64,000 nt of DNA from DATKMK01 sp035541895 (GTDB lineage: Bacteria; Desulfobacterota; Binatia; HRBIN30; JACQVA1): NCBI GenBank assembly GCA_035541895.1, contig DATKMK010000129.1:1-64000 (forward strand), in the 5' to 3' direction. Under the pieces are notes generated by a model. That model searched no databases. It saw nothing but the letters and a program-made list of their open reading frames with translations, and was not told the origin of the DNA. The position numbers and the translations under genes are program-made. This document shows positions 45,381-53,550 of the stretch, one piece after another. Numbering within the stretch: the stretch's first letter is position 1; every line of letters begins with the position of its first letter.

Positions 45381-46496
45381 TCACCGCCACCAACTGTCGA
45401 CGGCTCTGCGCTGCGATTCGGCTGTGATGGGCAAGGTGGCGATCATATTCTCCACCGGCTTTGGCGATGGGGTCGCCAGATCCTGCACCGCCGCCGGCGC
45501 AGCCAATGCCGACTCCACCACGGTGCGGTCGCTGGCGGACAATGCGACGAAGAAATCGTGGAGTCGGTCGCGGCACCACACGCGGTACGGTTTCACCGGC
45601 TCCTCGAACGTGACGCCCTGCACCTGATAGCGCACCCGCTGCTCGCCACGCGCGTATGCCGTACTGTTGGCGCTGAGGTAGCGAATGTACACGTCCGTGA
45701 CCAGCGCCAGCAGATCGGCGAGATCGGCGGGAATCTTCTCCAGCATCCCCGCGCCGCGAAAGCGCTCGGGGGTCGCATTCCACATTCGCGCCACCCATTC
45801 GTGCACGCCCGGCGCGCGGCTCCGCATCACGCGTCCCGGAACCGGATCGCAGCAGAAGTGGCGGAAGAGCGGACCGAAGAAGCCGAAGTCGGCCTCGCAC
45901 GGGCGATCGCCGAGCAGGTACGGACGGCGGGCGAAGATTTTCTCCAGAGCGTCGAGCGTGTCGAGATACGAGGCTTCAACGGCCGCACGGGTCGCCGGTG
46001 CGACGCCATCGCCGCTGACGAAGGTTCGATATTGGCGCTGCTTCCAAAACCGATGTTTGAGCCACGTGGGAACGCGGCGTTCGGCGACGTGCTCTGACAA
46101 CCACTCCGCCATCAGGTTCGCGTTGCGCGGAAACGACCAGCGATAGTGCATCGCCGGACGCCACAGCCACTCGTCGGCAAAGTCTTCCAAGAGCCGACTG
46201 AGGAACCCCGCTGCCGGCGTGATTGGATGGAGTACGGGTTCCGGGCACGTGCGTTCCAGAAACTCGATGATCAACGTGGTATCGACCAGCCACGACCCAT
46301 CGGGGCACTCGACCTGCGGAATCTGCATGACGCCGGTGTAACGCGCACAACGCCGGAGGTTCGATTCGCTGAACGGCTCGAGGCGGTACGCAATCCCTTT
46401 GGCGCGCAGGTAGGCTTCGAGCTTTCCCGTGTAGTAGGAGCAGTCGGTTCCGTAGACGATCCACGGCCCCGCCGCGGCAGCCGGCTCGGGCCTCAT
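45381..46496 (-). CDS. Glutathione S-transferase-like protein with extended C-terminus
   Basis: 371 residues from the ATG at 46496, 10 bases after the upstream GST-like gene ends. The N-terminal thioredoxin domain has a Y-x2-C-x4 motif (YGTDCSYYTGKLEAYLRAKGI) and IPQVECPDGSWLVDTTLIIEFLE. The C-terminal domain is larger than in ordinary GSTs, with LEKIFARRPYLLGDRPCEADFGFFGPLF and a further 150 residues after it. It is longer than the typical 200-250 residue GST and resembles the two-part GST-like proteins found in hydrocarbon degraders. The substrate is unknown. Confidence 0.85.
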   Translation of the reverse strand: MRPEPAAAAGPWIVYGTDCSYYTGKLEAYLRAKGIAYRLEPFSESNLRRCARYTGVMQIPQVECPDGSWLVDTTLIIEFLERTCPEPVLHPITPAAGFLSRLLEDFADEWLWRPAMHYRWSFPRNANLMAEWLSEHVAERRVPTWLKHRFWKQRQYRTFVSGDGVAPATRAAVEASYLDTLDALEKIFARRPYLLGDRPCEADFGFFGPLFRHFCCDPVPGRVMRSRAPGVHEWVARMWNATPERFRGAGMLEKIPADLADLLALVTDVYIRYLSANSTAYARGEQRVRYQVQGVTFEEPVKPYRVWCRDRLHDFFVALSASDRTVVESALAAPAAVQDLATPSPKPVENMIATLPITAESQRRAVDSWWR

Positions 46497-46506
46497 AACG
46501 TCCGAC

Positions 46507-47274
46507 TCATAGCGTAAGTGGCAGCTCGAGATGCCTCCGATAGATTTCGTCACGGTGTTCGAGCAGGACCGGGTCGAGCGCCGCGCGGGTGGCGTCGTCC
46601 ATTGCCGAAAATGCGGAGCGGAAGTCGTCGGGGATCGGGCACAGATCGTTCGGGAGCGGATCGAACAGCGCGATGAAGGTCGCCAGGTAGATGTCGGCGG
46701 CGGTGAACGCGTCGCCGATCAGATAGCGACTGCCGCGTTGGCGCTGCTGCTTGAGACGGCGGGCGAACATGCCGAGCAGCTCGATGACGCGCCGGCCGGC
46801 GGCTTCGCCGTTGTCGCCGCGATAGCCGTACTTCGCGCCGAGGTACTGCGCGATCGGCTTGGGAAAGCCGACCCCGCCGGCGAGGCTGACGTGGACCCCG
46901 TGAAGGCGGCGTGCCCAGCCGAGCCCGTCCTCGCCGCAGATCTCGTGCGACAGCCCGAACAGCAGCGCGCGGTCCTCCGGGTTCGCCGGGACCAGTGCGG
47001 GCGTAGGCGCCAGTCGCTCGGCGAGCAAGAGAATCTCGGCCCATCCGGTGCGCGGCGCGTCGTTCTCATAGACGGCGATCGGTGCGCTGGTGTGCCCCGT
47101 CCACGCCTTCACCGCCGGTCCGTCCGTCGTCAGGCGCGCCGCGACGTACGGAATTTTCTTGTGGTAGAGAATCCCCTTCGTCGCTTCGCTCCACGGACTC
47201 GGAACCAACCCGACCGTCACGACGCGCAGCCCCAAACGCTGCTTGGCTTCCTCTACCGAAACGAACTCAACCAT
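46507..47274 (-). CDS. Glutathione S-transferase-like protein
   Basis: 255 residues from an ATG at 47274 with a strong GGGAGG site. The thioredoxin-like part is degenerate: WSEATKGILYHKKIPYVAARL in place of the usual CPFxxR motif. The C-terminal domain has RGSRYLIGDAFTAADIYLATFIALFDPL, the N-capping box typical of GSTs. It is followed 10 bases later by a second GST-like gene on the same strand. A divergent SDR gene lies 186 bases away, suggesting a shared detoxification or isomerisation theme. Confidence 0.85.
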   Translation of the reverse strand: MVEFVSVEEAKQRLGLRVVTVGLVPSPWSEATKGILYHKKIPYVAARLTTDGPAVKAWTGHTSAPIAVYENDAPRTGWAEILLLAERLAPTPALVPANPEDRALLFGLSHEICGEDGLGWARRLHGVHVSLAGGVGFPKPIAQYLGAKYGYRGDNGEAAGRRVIELLGMFARRLKQQRQRGSRYLIGDAFTAADIYLATFIALFDPLPNDLCPIPDDFRSAFSAMDDATRAALDPVLLEHRDEIYRRHLELPLTL

Positions 47275-47460
47275 TACGATCCTCCCGCGCGTACGCCGCG
47301 CTTCACCTGTGTCATCTCTCCACCCGACCGACAATCCCCCTTGCGCAGCGCATTGAGGCGACCATCGCTGCGACTGTCTCGGCTTCTCTCTACGCTCATG
47401 ATCGAAACCTTTCCCGCGCGGCCGCCCTATTGTAAGGTCGCCGCGAAGGGAGCTCTGCGC

Positions 47461-48324
47461 ATGATCGATCTCAGCGGCAAGGTGGCGATCGTCACAGGCG
47501 GGTGTAGCGGGATCGGCCGCGGGACCGTCGGCGTGCTGCGCCGCGCTGGTGCGGCGGTGGCGTGCCTCGACGTCCAGGACGACAAGGGGCAAGCCCTCGC
47601 GCAGGAGTGCGGCGACCGTGTGCTCTACGTTCATGCCGACGTTACGTCGGAAGACGAGGTGGCGGCGGCCTTCGCGCGCGTCGTCGAGCGCTTTGGTGGC
47701 ATCGATGTCGTCTTCAACAACGCCGGCAGCGCCGAGCCGCTGGGCTCCGATCCGTTCGATCTCGCGATCTTCGAACGCGCCCAGAAGCTGTTGGTGCACA
47801 GCGTCGTGCTCGGCATCAAGTATGCCGTCCCGTCGATGGTCGCCCGCGGTGGCGGATCGATCGTCAACACAGCAAGCGTTGCGGGACTGCAGGCGGGCTA
47901 CGGTCCGTTCGCCTACTCGGTGGCCAAGGGCGCGGTCATCCACCTCTCACGCGTCGCCGCCGCAGCGCTCGCCAAGGACGCGATCCGGGTGAACGCGATT
48001 TGTCCCGGCCTCATTCCGACCTCGATCTTCGGCCGCGCGATGGGTGAGTCGATCGCCGACGCCGACCGCCGCGCGCGCGACATCAGCGAGCGCGCACACG
48101 GCTTTCAACCCATTCGCGTCGCCGGCGCGCCGGAGGACATCGGCTACGCGGTCGCGTACTTCGCTAGTGACCTGAGCCGCTTCGTCACCGGCCAGTTCCT
48201 TGCCGTCGACGGCGGGCTGACCGTCGGTCCGCGTTCGGCGTGGGAGGAGACCGCGGCGGTCGAGAGCTGGGCTCGCATCGGCATGAGCGAGCGGCAGATC
48301 AAGAAGATGCTCGGTGCAGACTGA
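47461..48324 (+). CDS. Short-chain dehydrogenase/reductase
   Basis: 287-residue classical SDR. The nucleotide motif is TGGCSGIGRG, NNAG is in DVVFNNAGS, and the catalytic Ser is in NTASVAGLQAGYGPFAYSVAKGA with Tyr-x3-Lys. Asp in CLDVQD suggests a preference for NAD(H). The C-terminal DGGLTVGPR is typical. GAAGGGAG precedes the ATG at 47461. The substrate is not predictable. It is divergent from the GST pair, and the shared 186-base gap holds both promoters. Confidence 0.94.
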   Translation: MIDLSGKVAIVTGGCSGIGRGTVGVLRRAGAAVACLDVQDDKGQALAQECGDRVLYVHADVTSEDEVAAAFARVVERFGGIDVVFNNAGSAEPLGSDPFDLAIFERAQKLLVHSVVLGIKYAVPSMVARGGGSIVNTASVAGLQAGYGPFAYSVAKGAVIHLSRVAAAALAKDAIRVNAICPGLIPTSIFGRAMGESIADADRRARDISERAHGFQPIRVAGAPEDIGYAVAYFASDLSRFVTGQFLAVDGGLTVGPRSAWEETAAVESWARIGMSERQIKKMLGAD

Positions 48325-48359
48325 GGCGATAGTCTTCGTGTACACCGCGGTCACCTGAC

Positions 48360-50111
48360 TTACTCGTAAATTCCCTTGGGCGCCGCGAGGCGTGTCGACT
48401 CGCCGAGTGCCGGCGGTTTCCACGGAACGTAGACGCCGTCGCGCCATGCGAGCCATCGCAACGACGGATCTTCGAGCGGGACCGCGAAGTGAAAGACCAG
48501 CTCGTTCGGATCGCCGGCTGCATTGAGCCCGGCAATCTCTACGGTGAAGCCGGTGAGCTCGACTCGCTCGCCGCGCGTGAAGTGCAGCTCGGGAGCGCGG
48601 TAGTAGCGGGTCATGGGCACATTGAAGAGCCCGTCGTCGAGATGCACACGCACGCTGCGCGGATCGCTGCGCGTGATCTCCATGGCGGTCGGGGCACCGG
48701 CGAGCGCACGCATGCGGCGCGGGAGCGGCAGACCCGCAACTTCCCTCACTGCGGAGATCGCACCGACGCTGTAGACGAAGTCCGGCGGGTTCACGAGAAT
48801 CAGATCTTGCTGCGCGATCACCGAGTCGTTCGGTACGCTGGCGATGGCCGACAGCATCCGCGTGCTCACGCGCTTGTCGAATTCGAGTCCGAGCCGCGCC
48901 AGCAAGGGCGCCAGAACGAGGTGAACGATCAGCAACAAGGCGACGCCGCCGCACGCAGGCACGCGCCACCAGCGGGTCGCGGGCAACAACGACGGCTCCG
49001 CGAGCAGCGCGTAGACGAGACGCGCGAGAAGTCCCATCGAGCCAAGACCGACGAAGAAGAGCAGCCGGTCTTGCGGAAAGGTCGCGGCAATCGGCAGCAG
49101 CGACAGGACGGCGCCAAGGGCACAGAACCGCGCGATGCGGTCGCGGCGCACCAGCGGCGCGAAGAGGCCGACCAACAGCCCGATCACCGCGACACCGCTC
49201 CAACGCAGAATCAGTGCCGTCGCACTGTCCGGTGGTACGCCCGAGGCGATGTCCGAGGGTACGGGCGTCCACTGCCCCAAAATCAGGACGGGAATGTGGG
49301 CGAGCGCACCCTGTGCGTACGCGACGGGGTCGGCCAGCGGGTCGCGGTAGAATCCCGACTCCGCTGCACCGAAGCCGCCCAGCCGATAGGCAACGGCCCA
49401 GAGCAGGAGCACGACGCCGCTCGGCACCAGCGTACGCACGCGCGTGCTCGTCGATCTTCCGTCGAGGAAGATCGCGTAGGCGAGAAGATAGGCCGCCGCC
49501 GAGAGCGCCATCTCTCCGGACGCGAGACCCAGCGCCAGACACGCACCGCTCCCCCAGGCACAGCGATCGTTCCGTTCGCGGCTGCGCGCCAGCCACACGG
49601 CGGACAGCACGCCGAAGACGCTCGCGATCAACGCGTTGCGATTCGCCAGATAGGCGGCAGGGCGCGCATGCGCATCGTCGACGGCGTACAACAGCGCCGC
49701 CAACCCCGCCGCCCAGGTCGCGCCGAGCACCTTCCGATAGAAGAACGCGGCAGCGAGGACCACGACGCCGAGCCAGACGAGGCTGTGCAGATGCATCCAC
49801 CCGGGCCGCTCCGGCCAGAGCCGGAAGTCCAGTTGCATCGTGAGCACACTCAAGTAGCGCAGGCTGGCGTGACGAAACCGCGGCGCGGCCCACCACGGGA
49901 GCTGCCCGGCGTCCATCGCCCGCGCGTTCTTCGCGACGTCGCCGTCGGCAAACACGAAGAGCTGGATCGACGGATCGCCGTGACCCAAGAGACGAAGACG
50001 CTGAAAGTGATCGTCGAGCTGGAAACCGCCGCGCACCGCCGGCGCCATCAGGAGACACGCCGTGATGGCGACCGCGAGCGGCAACCAGCGGTGCGTCAGC
50101 GCCCCGCGCAT
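48360..50111 (-). CDS. Integral membrane protein, glycosyltransferase-like (GT-C style)
   Basis: 583 residues with about ten predicted membrane helices (for example LPLAVAITACLLMAPAV, VVVLAAAFFYR, GVVLLLWAVAYRLGGFG, VALLLIVHLVLAPLLARLGL). An early loop has the acidic pair QLDDHFQ, as in GT-C enzymes whose first loop carries the catalytic Asp. The C-terminal 150 residues form a soluble, beta-rich domain. It resembles the dolichol-phosphate-mannose-type or O-antigen-like membrane families, but no specific family is certain. It lies 14 bases downstream of an AraC-type gene on the same strand. Confidence 0.75.
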   Translation of the reverse strand: MRGALTHRWLPLAVAITACLLMAPAVRGGFQLDDHFQRLRLLGHGDPSIQLFVFADGDVAKNARAMDAGQLPWWAAPRFRHASLRYLSVLTMQLDFRLWPERPGWMHLHSLVWLGVVVLAAAFFYRKVLGATWAAGLAALLYAVDDAHARPAAYLANRNALIASVFGVLSAVWLARSRERNDRCAWGSGACLALGLASGEMALSAAAYLLAYAIFLDGRSTSTRVRTLVPSGVVLLLWAVAYRLGGFGAAESGFYRDPLADPVAYAQGALAHIPVLILGQWTPVPSDIASGVPPDSATALILRWSGVAVIGLLVGLFAPLVRRDRIARFCALGAVLSLLPIAATFPQDRLLFFVGLGSMGLLARLVYALLAEPSLLPATRWWRVPACGGVALLLIVHLVLAPLLARLGLEFDKRVSTRMLSAIASVPNDSVIAQQDLILVNPPDFVYSVGAISAVREVAGLPLPRRMRALAGAPTAMEITRSDPRSVRVHLDDGLFNVPMTRYYRAPELHFTRGERVELTGFTVEIAGLNAAGDPNELVFHFAVPLEDPSLRWLAWRDGVYVPWKPPALGESTRLAAPKGIYE

Positions 50112-50125
50112 TCAACCCACTGCCG

Positions 50126-50914
50126 TCATCGCGGTCGCAGGGGGATGTGGATGCGAGTGGAAGCTTGGTCGACGCCGCGCGGGGTGACGGCGTACACCTC
50201 GAACGGTGGTGCACCCGTCGGCCTGCGGCCGATCGACGGCAACCAAGCACGAAACGCGGCCTCGTAGAAGCTCCTTCGCTCAAGCACATTCCCGGCGTGA
50301 GAGAATACCGCGTAGTCACCGCCCGGGATCTCACGCACGCCGACGTTGCCTTCACCGGCACAACCTTCTCCGACGACGAGTGCCACCTCGCAGCGCGTCC
50401 GTTCAGGCACGGTGATGTCCTGATCGTCCTGGTAGCGCGCAAGCACGGCGCCGCCGAGCAATCCGCGCCGTGCCGCCCACGCGGCCAAACGCTCGAACGT
50501 CTCGGCGGTGCGGTCGTACGGACCGACGTAGCGGACATAGGCCACGCGCCGCCGCGGCAGCGACTCGATCCGTGGCGAGAAACCCGGTGGCAACACAGGC
50601 ACCGGAAGCGCGGCGCGGAAACACTGCGGCGAAGCACCGAAGCGCGTGCTGAACGCGCGAGTAAACCCCTCGTGCGAGCGGTAGCCCACACCGAACGCGA
50701 TGTCGGTCACGCTGCGATTCGAGAGTTTCAGCCGCGTCGCCGCGGCCTCCAGGCGCACCCGCCGCACATATTGGTTGGGCGGTTCACCCACGGCCGCATG
50801 GAATGCGCGATGAAAGTGATAGGCCGACGCTCCGACCCGCTGCGCGAGCACCGCAAGCGACAGATCACCGGCGAGGTTCGTCTCGATGTGCTCCAACACG
50901 GCGGACAGATTCAT
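50126..50914 (-). CDS. AraC-family regulator with GyrI-like effector domain
   Basis: 262 residues. An N-terminal double HTH of AraC/XylS type (LSLAVLAQRVGASAYHFHRAFHAAVG and SVTDIAFGVGYRSHEGFTRAFSTRFGASP) is followed by a C-terminal GyrI-like ligand-binding domain from about residue 115 (RRVAYVRYVGPYDRTAETFERLAAWA). This order (HTH first, effector domain second) is that of Rob/MarA-like multidrug regulators. It may control its own neighbour or the divergent flavin-binding protein. The ligand is unknown. Confidence 0.93.
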   Translation of the reverse strand: MNLSAVLEHIETNLAGDLSLAVLAQRVGASAYHFHRAFHAAVGEPPNQYVRRVRLEAAATRLKLSNRSVTDIAFGVGYRSHEGFTRAFSTRFGASPQCFRAALPVPVLPPGFSPRIESLPRRRVAYVRYVGPYDRTAETFERLAAWAARRGLLGGAVLARYQDDQDITVPERTRCEVALVVGEGCAGEGNVGVREIPGGDYAVFSHAGNVLERRSFYEAAFRAWLPSIGRRPTGAPPFEVYAVTPRGVDQASTRIHIPLRPR

Positions 50915-51131
50915 GCGATCTTCCTATCAGACCCCGCCGGCACGCGCTTGACCGTTCTTGCTTTATCGACGGCTCGGCTTGCGCTCGGAAATTCGCGCCG
51001 TTTTCGATCGGCGGACGGCGCGCCGTCTTCTCCAACGCGTCCGGTTGGCTCAACTTTGCGGCGCAACCTTCCTCGCTTGCTTTTCAACCCGCGCACGCGC
51101 ATGTGGTCCGCTGCGAAGAAGGAGCGCCGCA

Positions 51132-51569
51132 GTGCCCGCACCAATGTCGCGTGAAGAACGCGAACGGTTTCTCGCCGCAGTCCACGTCGGCATCTTGAGC
51201 GTCAACCAGCCCGGTCGCGCGCCGTTGGCGGTTCCACTCTGGTATCTGTACGAACCCGGAGGCGACATCGTTATGGTGACGCGGCCCGAGACCCGCAAGG
51301 CCCGCCTCATCGCGCCGGGCGTGCGCGTCGCATTTGTGGTGCAGGCCGAGGAACTGCCGCCGAAATACGTGAGCGTCGAAGGTCTCATCGTGTCGGTGGC
51401 GGCGGCCGATGTCGACCGCGACGTGCGTCCCATCGCCGCCAAGTATCTCGGCACCGACGTCGGCAACGGCTACGTCGACGCAACGCGTCGGAATGGCGCC
51501 ACCAACGAGATCGTGGTTCGCATCCGACCCGAACGGTGGTTCTCGCGCGATTTCGCGAAAGTCGGCTGA
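51132..51569 (+). CDS. Pyridoxamine 5'-phosphate oxidase-like FMN/F420-binding protein
   Basis: 145 residues from a GTG at 51132, chosen because GAAGGAG lies seven bases upstream; an in-frame ATG at 51144 is the alternative. It has a split-barrel flavin-binding fold: ILSVNQPGRAPLAVPLWYLYEPGGDIVMVTRPETRKARLIA is the core pattern, with PLWY and TRPETRKARLI as key points. A C-terminal RIRPERWFSRDF follows. Such proteins bind FMN or F420; F420 is plausible here because an F420-type LLM enzyme is encoded nearby. The role is unknown. Confidence 0.87.
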   Translation: MPAPMSREERERFLAAVHVGILSVNQPGRAPLAVPLWYLYEPGGDIVMVTRPETRKARLIAPGVRVAFVVQAEELPPKYVSVEGLIVSVAAADVDRDVRPIAAKYLGTDVGNGYVDATRRNGATNEIVVRIRPERWFSRDFAKVG

Positions 51570-51778
51570 AGGACTCCCAAGCTGCCGGTAGAGCGGCGTC
51601 GACATGGCGTCCACAGGGGCACGGCCGCGCAAGGCGTTCGAGACGACGTGGCCAAGACCTGTAACCGGGGGAGGAGACATGTCAGTTCCCGGCTTGGGTT
51701 GATCCATTCGCGCCTTTTGCGATACATGCCCTACCAATTCGAGCGAGCAGGACTTTGCGTGGAGGGAGGACGTTGCCA

Positions 51779-52261
51779 ATGATGCTTCGAAGGTCAATTC
51801 GCAACGCGATGACATTGGCGTTCTGGGCGACACCGTCGGCGGTCTTCGCGTTGCCAACCGGTGCGGTCACGACCGTATCGTTGGGCACGGCACCCGCGCT
51901 CACCATGCCGCTGCTCTATCTGCTCGCCGGACTGCTGGCAGTTGTCGCAGTCTATCGTCTCCGACTCTCACCGGCCGGACAAATCGTCGGGGCCGTTCTC
52001 CTGACTGGTGTGGCGGTAACTGCATTTGTATACGCAGGCGGCGCAACGGTCTCGGTCACTGGGGCAAATTGCATGAAGCAAACGACGACGCCGTTCGATC
52101 CGACAGTGTCCACGACCCTGATCAGCGGCTGCGCGAACCCCATTCGCATCGTCGATATTCAACTCTCGTGCGATGACCCGCCTCCTCCATCTCAGCCATG
52201 CACGATCGGTCTGACGTTGAACCAGGGCGACTCGTGCTACTTGCCCACCTGTAGCGGCTGA
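51779..52261 (+). CDS. Small secreted membrane protein with mid-protein sorting-like segment
   Basis: 160 residues; GGAGGACG lies about nine bases before the ATG at 51779. It has a signal peptide (NAMTLAFWATPSAVFA), then a hydrophobic helix PLLYLLAGLLAVVAVYRLRL that ends in a short basic cluster. A second helix (GQIVGAVLLTGVAVTAFVYAGG) follows. The C-terminal 80 residues contain six cysteines and a beta-rich pattern (NPIRIVDIQLSC, GLTLNQGDSCYLPTC). The central TM-plus-basic cluster recalls proteins described as cut in the middle by exosortase XrtH (midcut-by-XrtH). No exosortase gene lies in this window. Assignment is tentative. Confidence 0.6.
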   Translation: MMLRRSIRNAMTLAFWATPSAVFALPTGAVTTVSLGTAPALTMPLLYLLAGLLAVVAVYRLRLSPAGQIVGAVLLTGVAVTAFVYAGGATVSVTGANCMKQTTTPFDPTVSTTLISGCANPIRIVDIQLSCDDPPPPSQPCTIGLTLNQGDSCYLPTCSG

Positions 52262-52316
52262 CAACCGGCGGCGCCGCGCGCGCACAAGCGGGTGCGCGGA
52301 TAGGCGCTGGCGAGTC

Positions 52317-52967
52317 ATGAAGCTCGTTTCCGTCAACGTCGGACTCCCGCGCGAGATCACCTGGCACGGCAGGCGCGTCACGACCGGCATCTTCAAGGCG
52401 CCGCGAGCCGGGCGCACCATGCTTCGAACGCTCAATCTCGATGGTGACGGCCAGGCCGATCTGTCGGTCCACGGCGGCACGCACAAGGCGGCCTACGCGT
52501 ATCCGATGGAACACTACGCCTACTGGCGTCGCGAACTACCGAATACGCCCCTGCCGTGGGGCGCCTTCGGCGAGAACTTCACAACCGAGGGACTGACGGA
52601 AGACACTGTCCACATCGGCGATCGGTTCCGCCTCGGGGCGGCCGAGGTGATCGTCACGCAACCGCGCATGCCGTGCTACAAGCTCGCCATCAAGTTCGCC
52701 CGCGCGGAATTCGTCAAAGCGTTCCTGGCGAGCGAGCGAACCGGTTTCTACTTTGCCGTTCTCCGCGAAGGCGAGGTCGAAGCCGAGGATTCGATTGAGC
52801 GCATCGCCGAGGACGAACGACGACTGAGCGTGCGGGACATTGTGCGGTTGTACACGAGCGACGCGCCCGACCCGCAGTTGCTTCAGCGAGCGGTACAACT
52901 CGATGCGCTGCCAGACGGTTGGCGCGAGCACTTTGTCGATCAGCTCGCGAAGGCCCAGGTGAGTTGA
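52317..52967 (+). CDS. MOSC domain protein, YiiM-like
   Basis: 216 residues. The MOSC (molybdenum cofactor sulfurase C-terminal) fold has the family motifs LSVHGGTHKAAYAYPMEHYAYWR, GAFGENFTTEGL and the conserved cysteine in QPRMPCYKLAIKF. It resembles YiiM, which uses a molybdenum cofactor to reduce N-hydroxylated bases such as 6-N-hydroxylaminopurine. It starts 55 bases after the small secreted protein, but a link is not implied. It would share the Moco pool with the molybdoenzyme at 31.6 kb. Confidence 0.92.
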   Translation: MKLVSVNVGLPREITWHGRRVTTGIFKAPRAGRTMLRTLNLDGDGQADLSVHGGTHKAAYAYPMEHYAYWRRELPNTPLPWGAFGENFTTEGLTEDTVHIGDRFRLGAAEVIVTQPRMPCYKLAIKFARAEFVKAFLASERTGFYFAVLREGEVEAEDSIERIAEDERRLSVRDIVRLYTSDAPDPQLLQRAVQLDALPDGWREHFVDQLAKAQVS

Positions 52968-53008
52968 AGGCGGCTTGTGGGCGAAGTGTTTGCACCCGTC
53001 GAACAACG

Positions 53009-53296
53009 TTACGGCTGCACCGTCGACTGAACGGCGCTCCAGTGCGCCCCGGGGCATTCTTCAACGCAGTGCTCGTACGCCCCGTGGCATTCGAGTTGGC
53101 AGCCCCCTTCCACGCACGAACCCAGGCACGTGCTCTTGCGCGCGTTGCAATGATCGAGGCACTCGACCGCGTCGGCGGTCGCCGGCACCAACAACGCATT
53201 GCCCTCGTGAAGCACCGCGACCCGCTGCTCCACCGGCGCCGCACAACTAGCTGTACACAGCGCTGAAATCAGAACGACACGGTTTACGATCCGCAT
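53009..53296 (-). CDS. Small cysteine-rich lipoprotein with four CX3C pairs
   Basis: 95 residues from an ATG at 53296. A lipobox is seen (ISALCTASC-A). The mature part has four C-x3-C motifs arranged CX3C-x6-CX3C-x4-CX3C-x6-CX3C (CLDHC, CLGSC, CQLEC, CVEEC). The spacing is symmetric about the centre, so the domain looks like a duplicated helical hairpin cross-linked by disulfides, similar in layout to twin-CX3C proteins. The function is unknown. It is isolated, with a tRNA gene 102 bases upstream on the same strand. Confidence 0.72.
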   Translation of the reverse strand: MRIVNRVVLISALCTASCAAPVEQRVAVLHEGNALLVPATADAVECLDHCNARKSTCLGSCVEGGCQLECHGAYEHCVEECPGAHWSAVQSTVQP

Positions 53297-53398
53297 TGCC
53301 CGCCGCCCCCATCGTGATTCGCCACCGCCCACTCTGCCTGTCGTTGACTTGTTCGGCAAGCCGACGTTGGAAACTCCGCTTCGCGCTGAAGGAGAAAG

Positions 53399-53472
53399 TG
53401 GCGGCGCGCAGAATCGAACTGCGGACCTAGGGATTATGAGACCCTCGCTCTAGCCATCTGAGCTACGCCGCC
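53399..53472 (-). tRNA. tRNA with anticodon CAU (tRNA-Met, or tRNA-Ile2)
   Basis: 74 bases without an encoded CCA. On the minus strand the acceptor stem pairs GGCGGCG with CGCCGCC, the D stem pairs GCUC with GAGC, and the T arm is CGCAG-UUCGAUU-CUGCG. The anticodon loop is CUCAUAA, giving CAU. The discriminator base is A. The acceptor is fully paired, as in elongator tRNA-Met, and not of the initiator type. A CAU anticodon can also be tRNA-Ile2 modified by TilS; I favour elongator Met on overall shape. Confidence 0.92.
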
Positions 53473-53496
53473 ACGCCGGGCGTATCGGGGCTTCGA

Positions 53497-53525
53497 TTGA
53501 TAGAGAATGGGCGTCGCGAGGTCAA
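53497..53525 (-). promoter_or_regulatory. Sigma-70-type promoter of the tRNA gene
   Basis: On the minus strand TTGACC (-35, five of six consensus bases) and TATCAA (-10, four of six) are separated by exactly 17 bases. The -10 box ends 25 bases before the 5' end of the tRNA, leaving a short leader. This is one of the few clear sigma-70 signals in the window. Confidence 0.6.
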
Positions 53526-53550
53526 GGCGAGCGCTCCGCGCCTGTAGCCC

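Noticed and set aside
48489..50267. 592-codon plus-strand frame opposite the membrane protein
   Set aside because: Arg-, Gln- and Glu-rich antisense composition with no family motif and no ribosome site.
47947..50691. 914-codon minus-strand frame overlapping the SDR, membrane protein and AraC genes
   Set aside because: Arg-, Ala- and Cys-rich shadow frame with no motif; the real genes in other frames have recognisable features.
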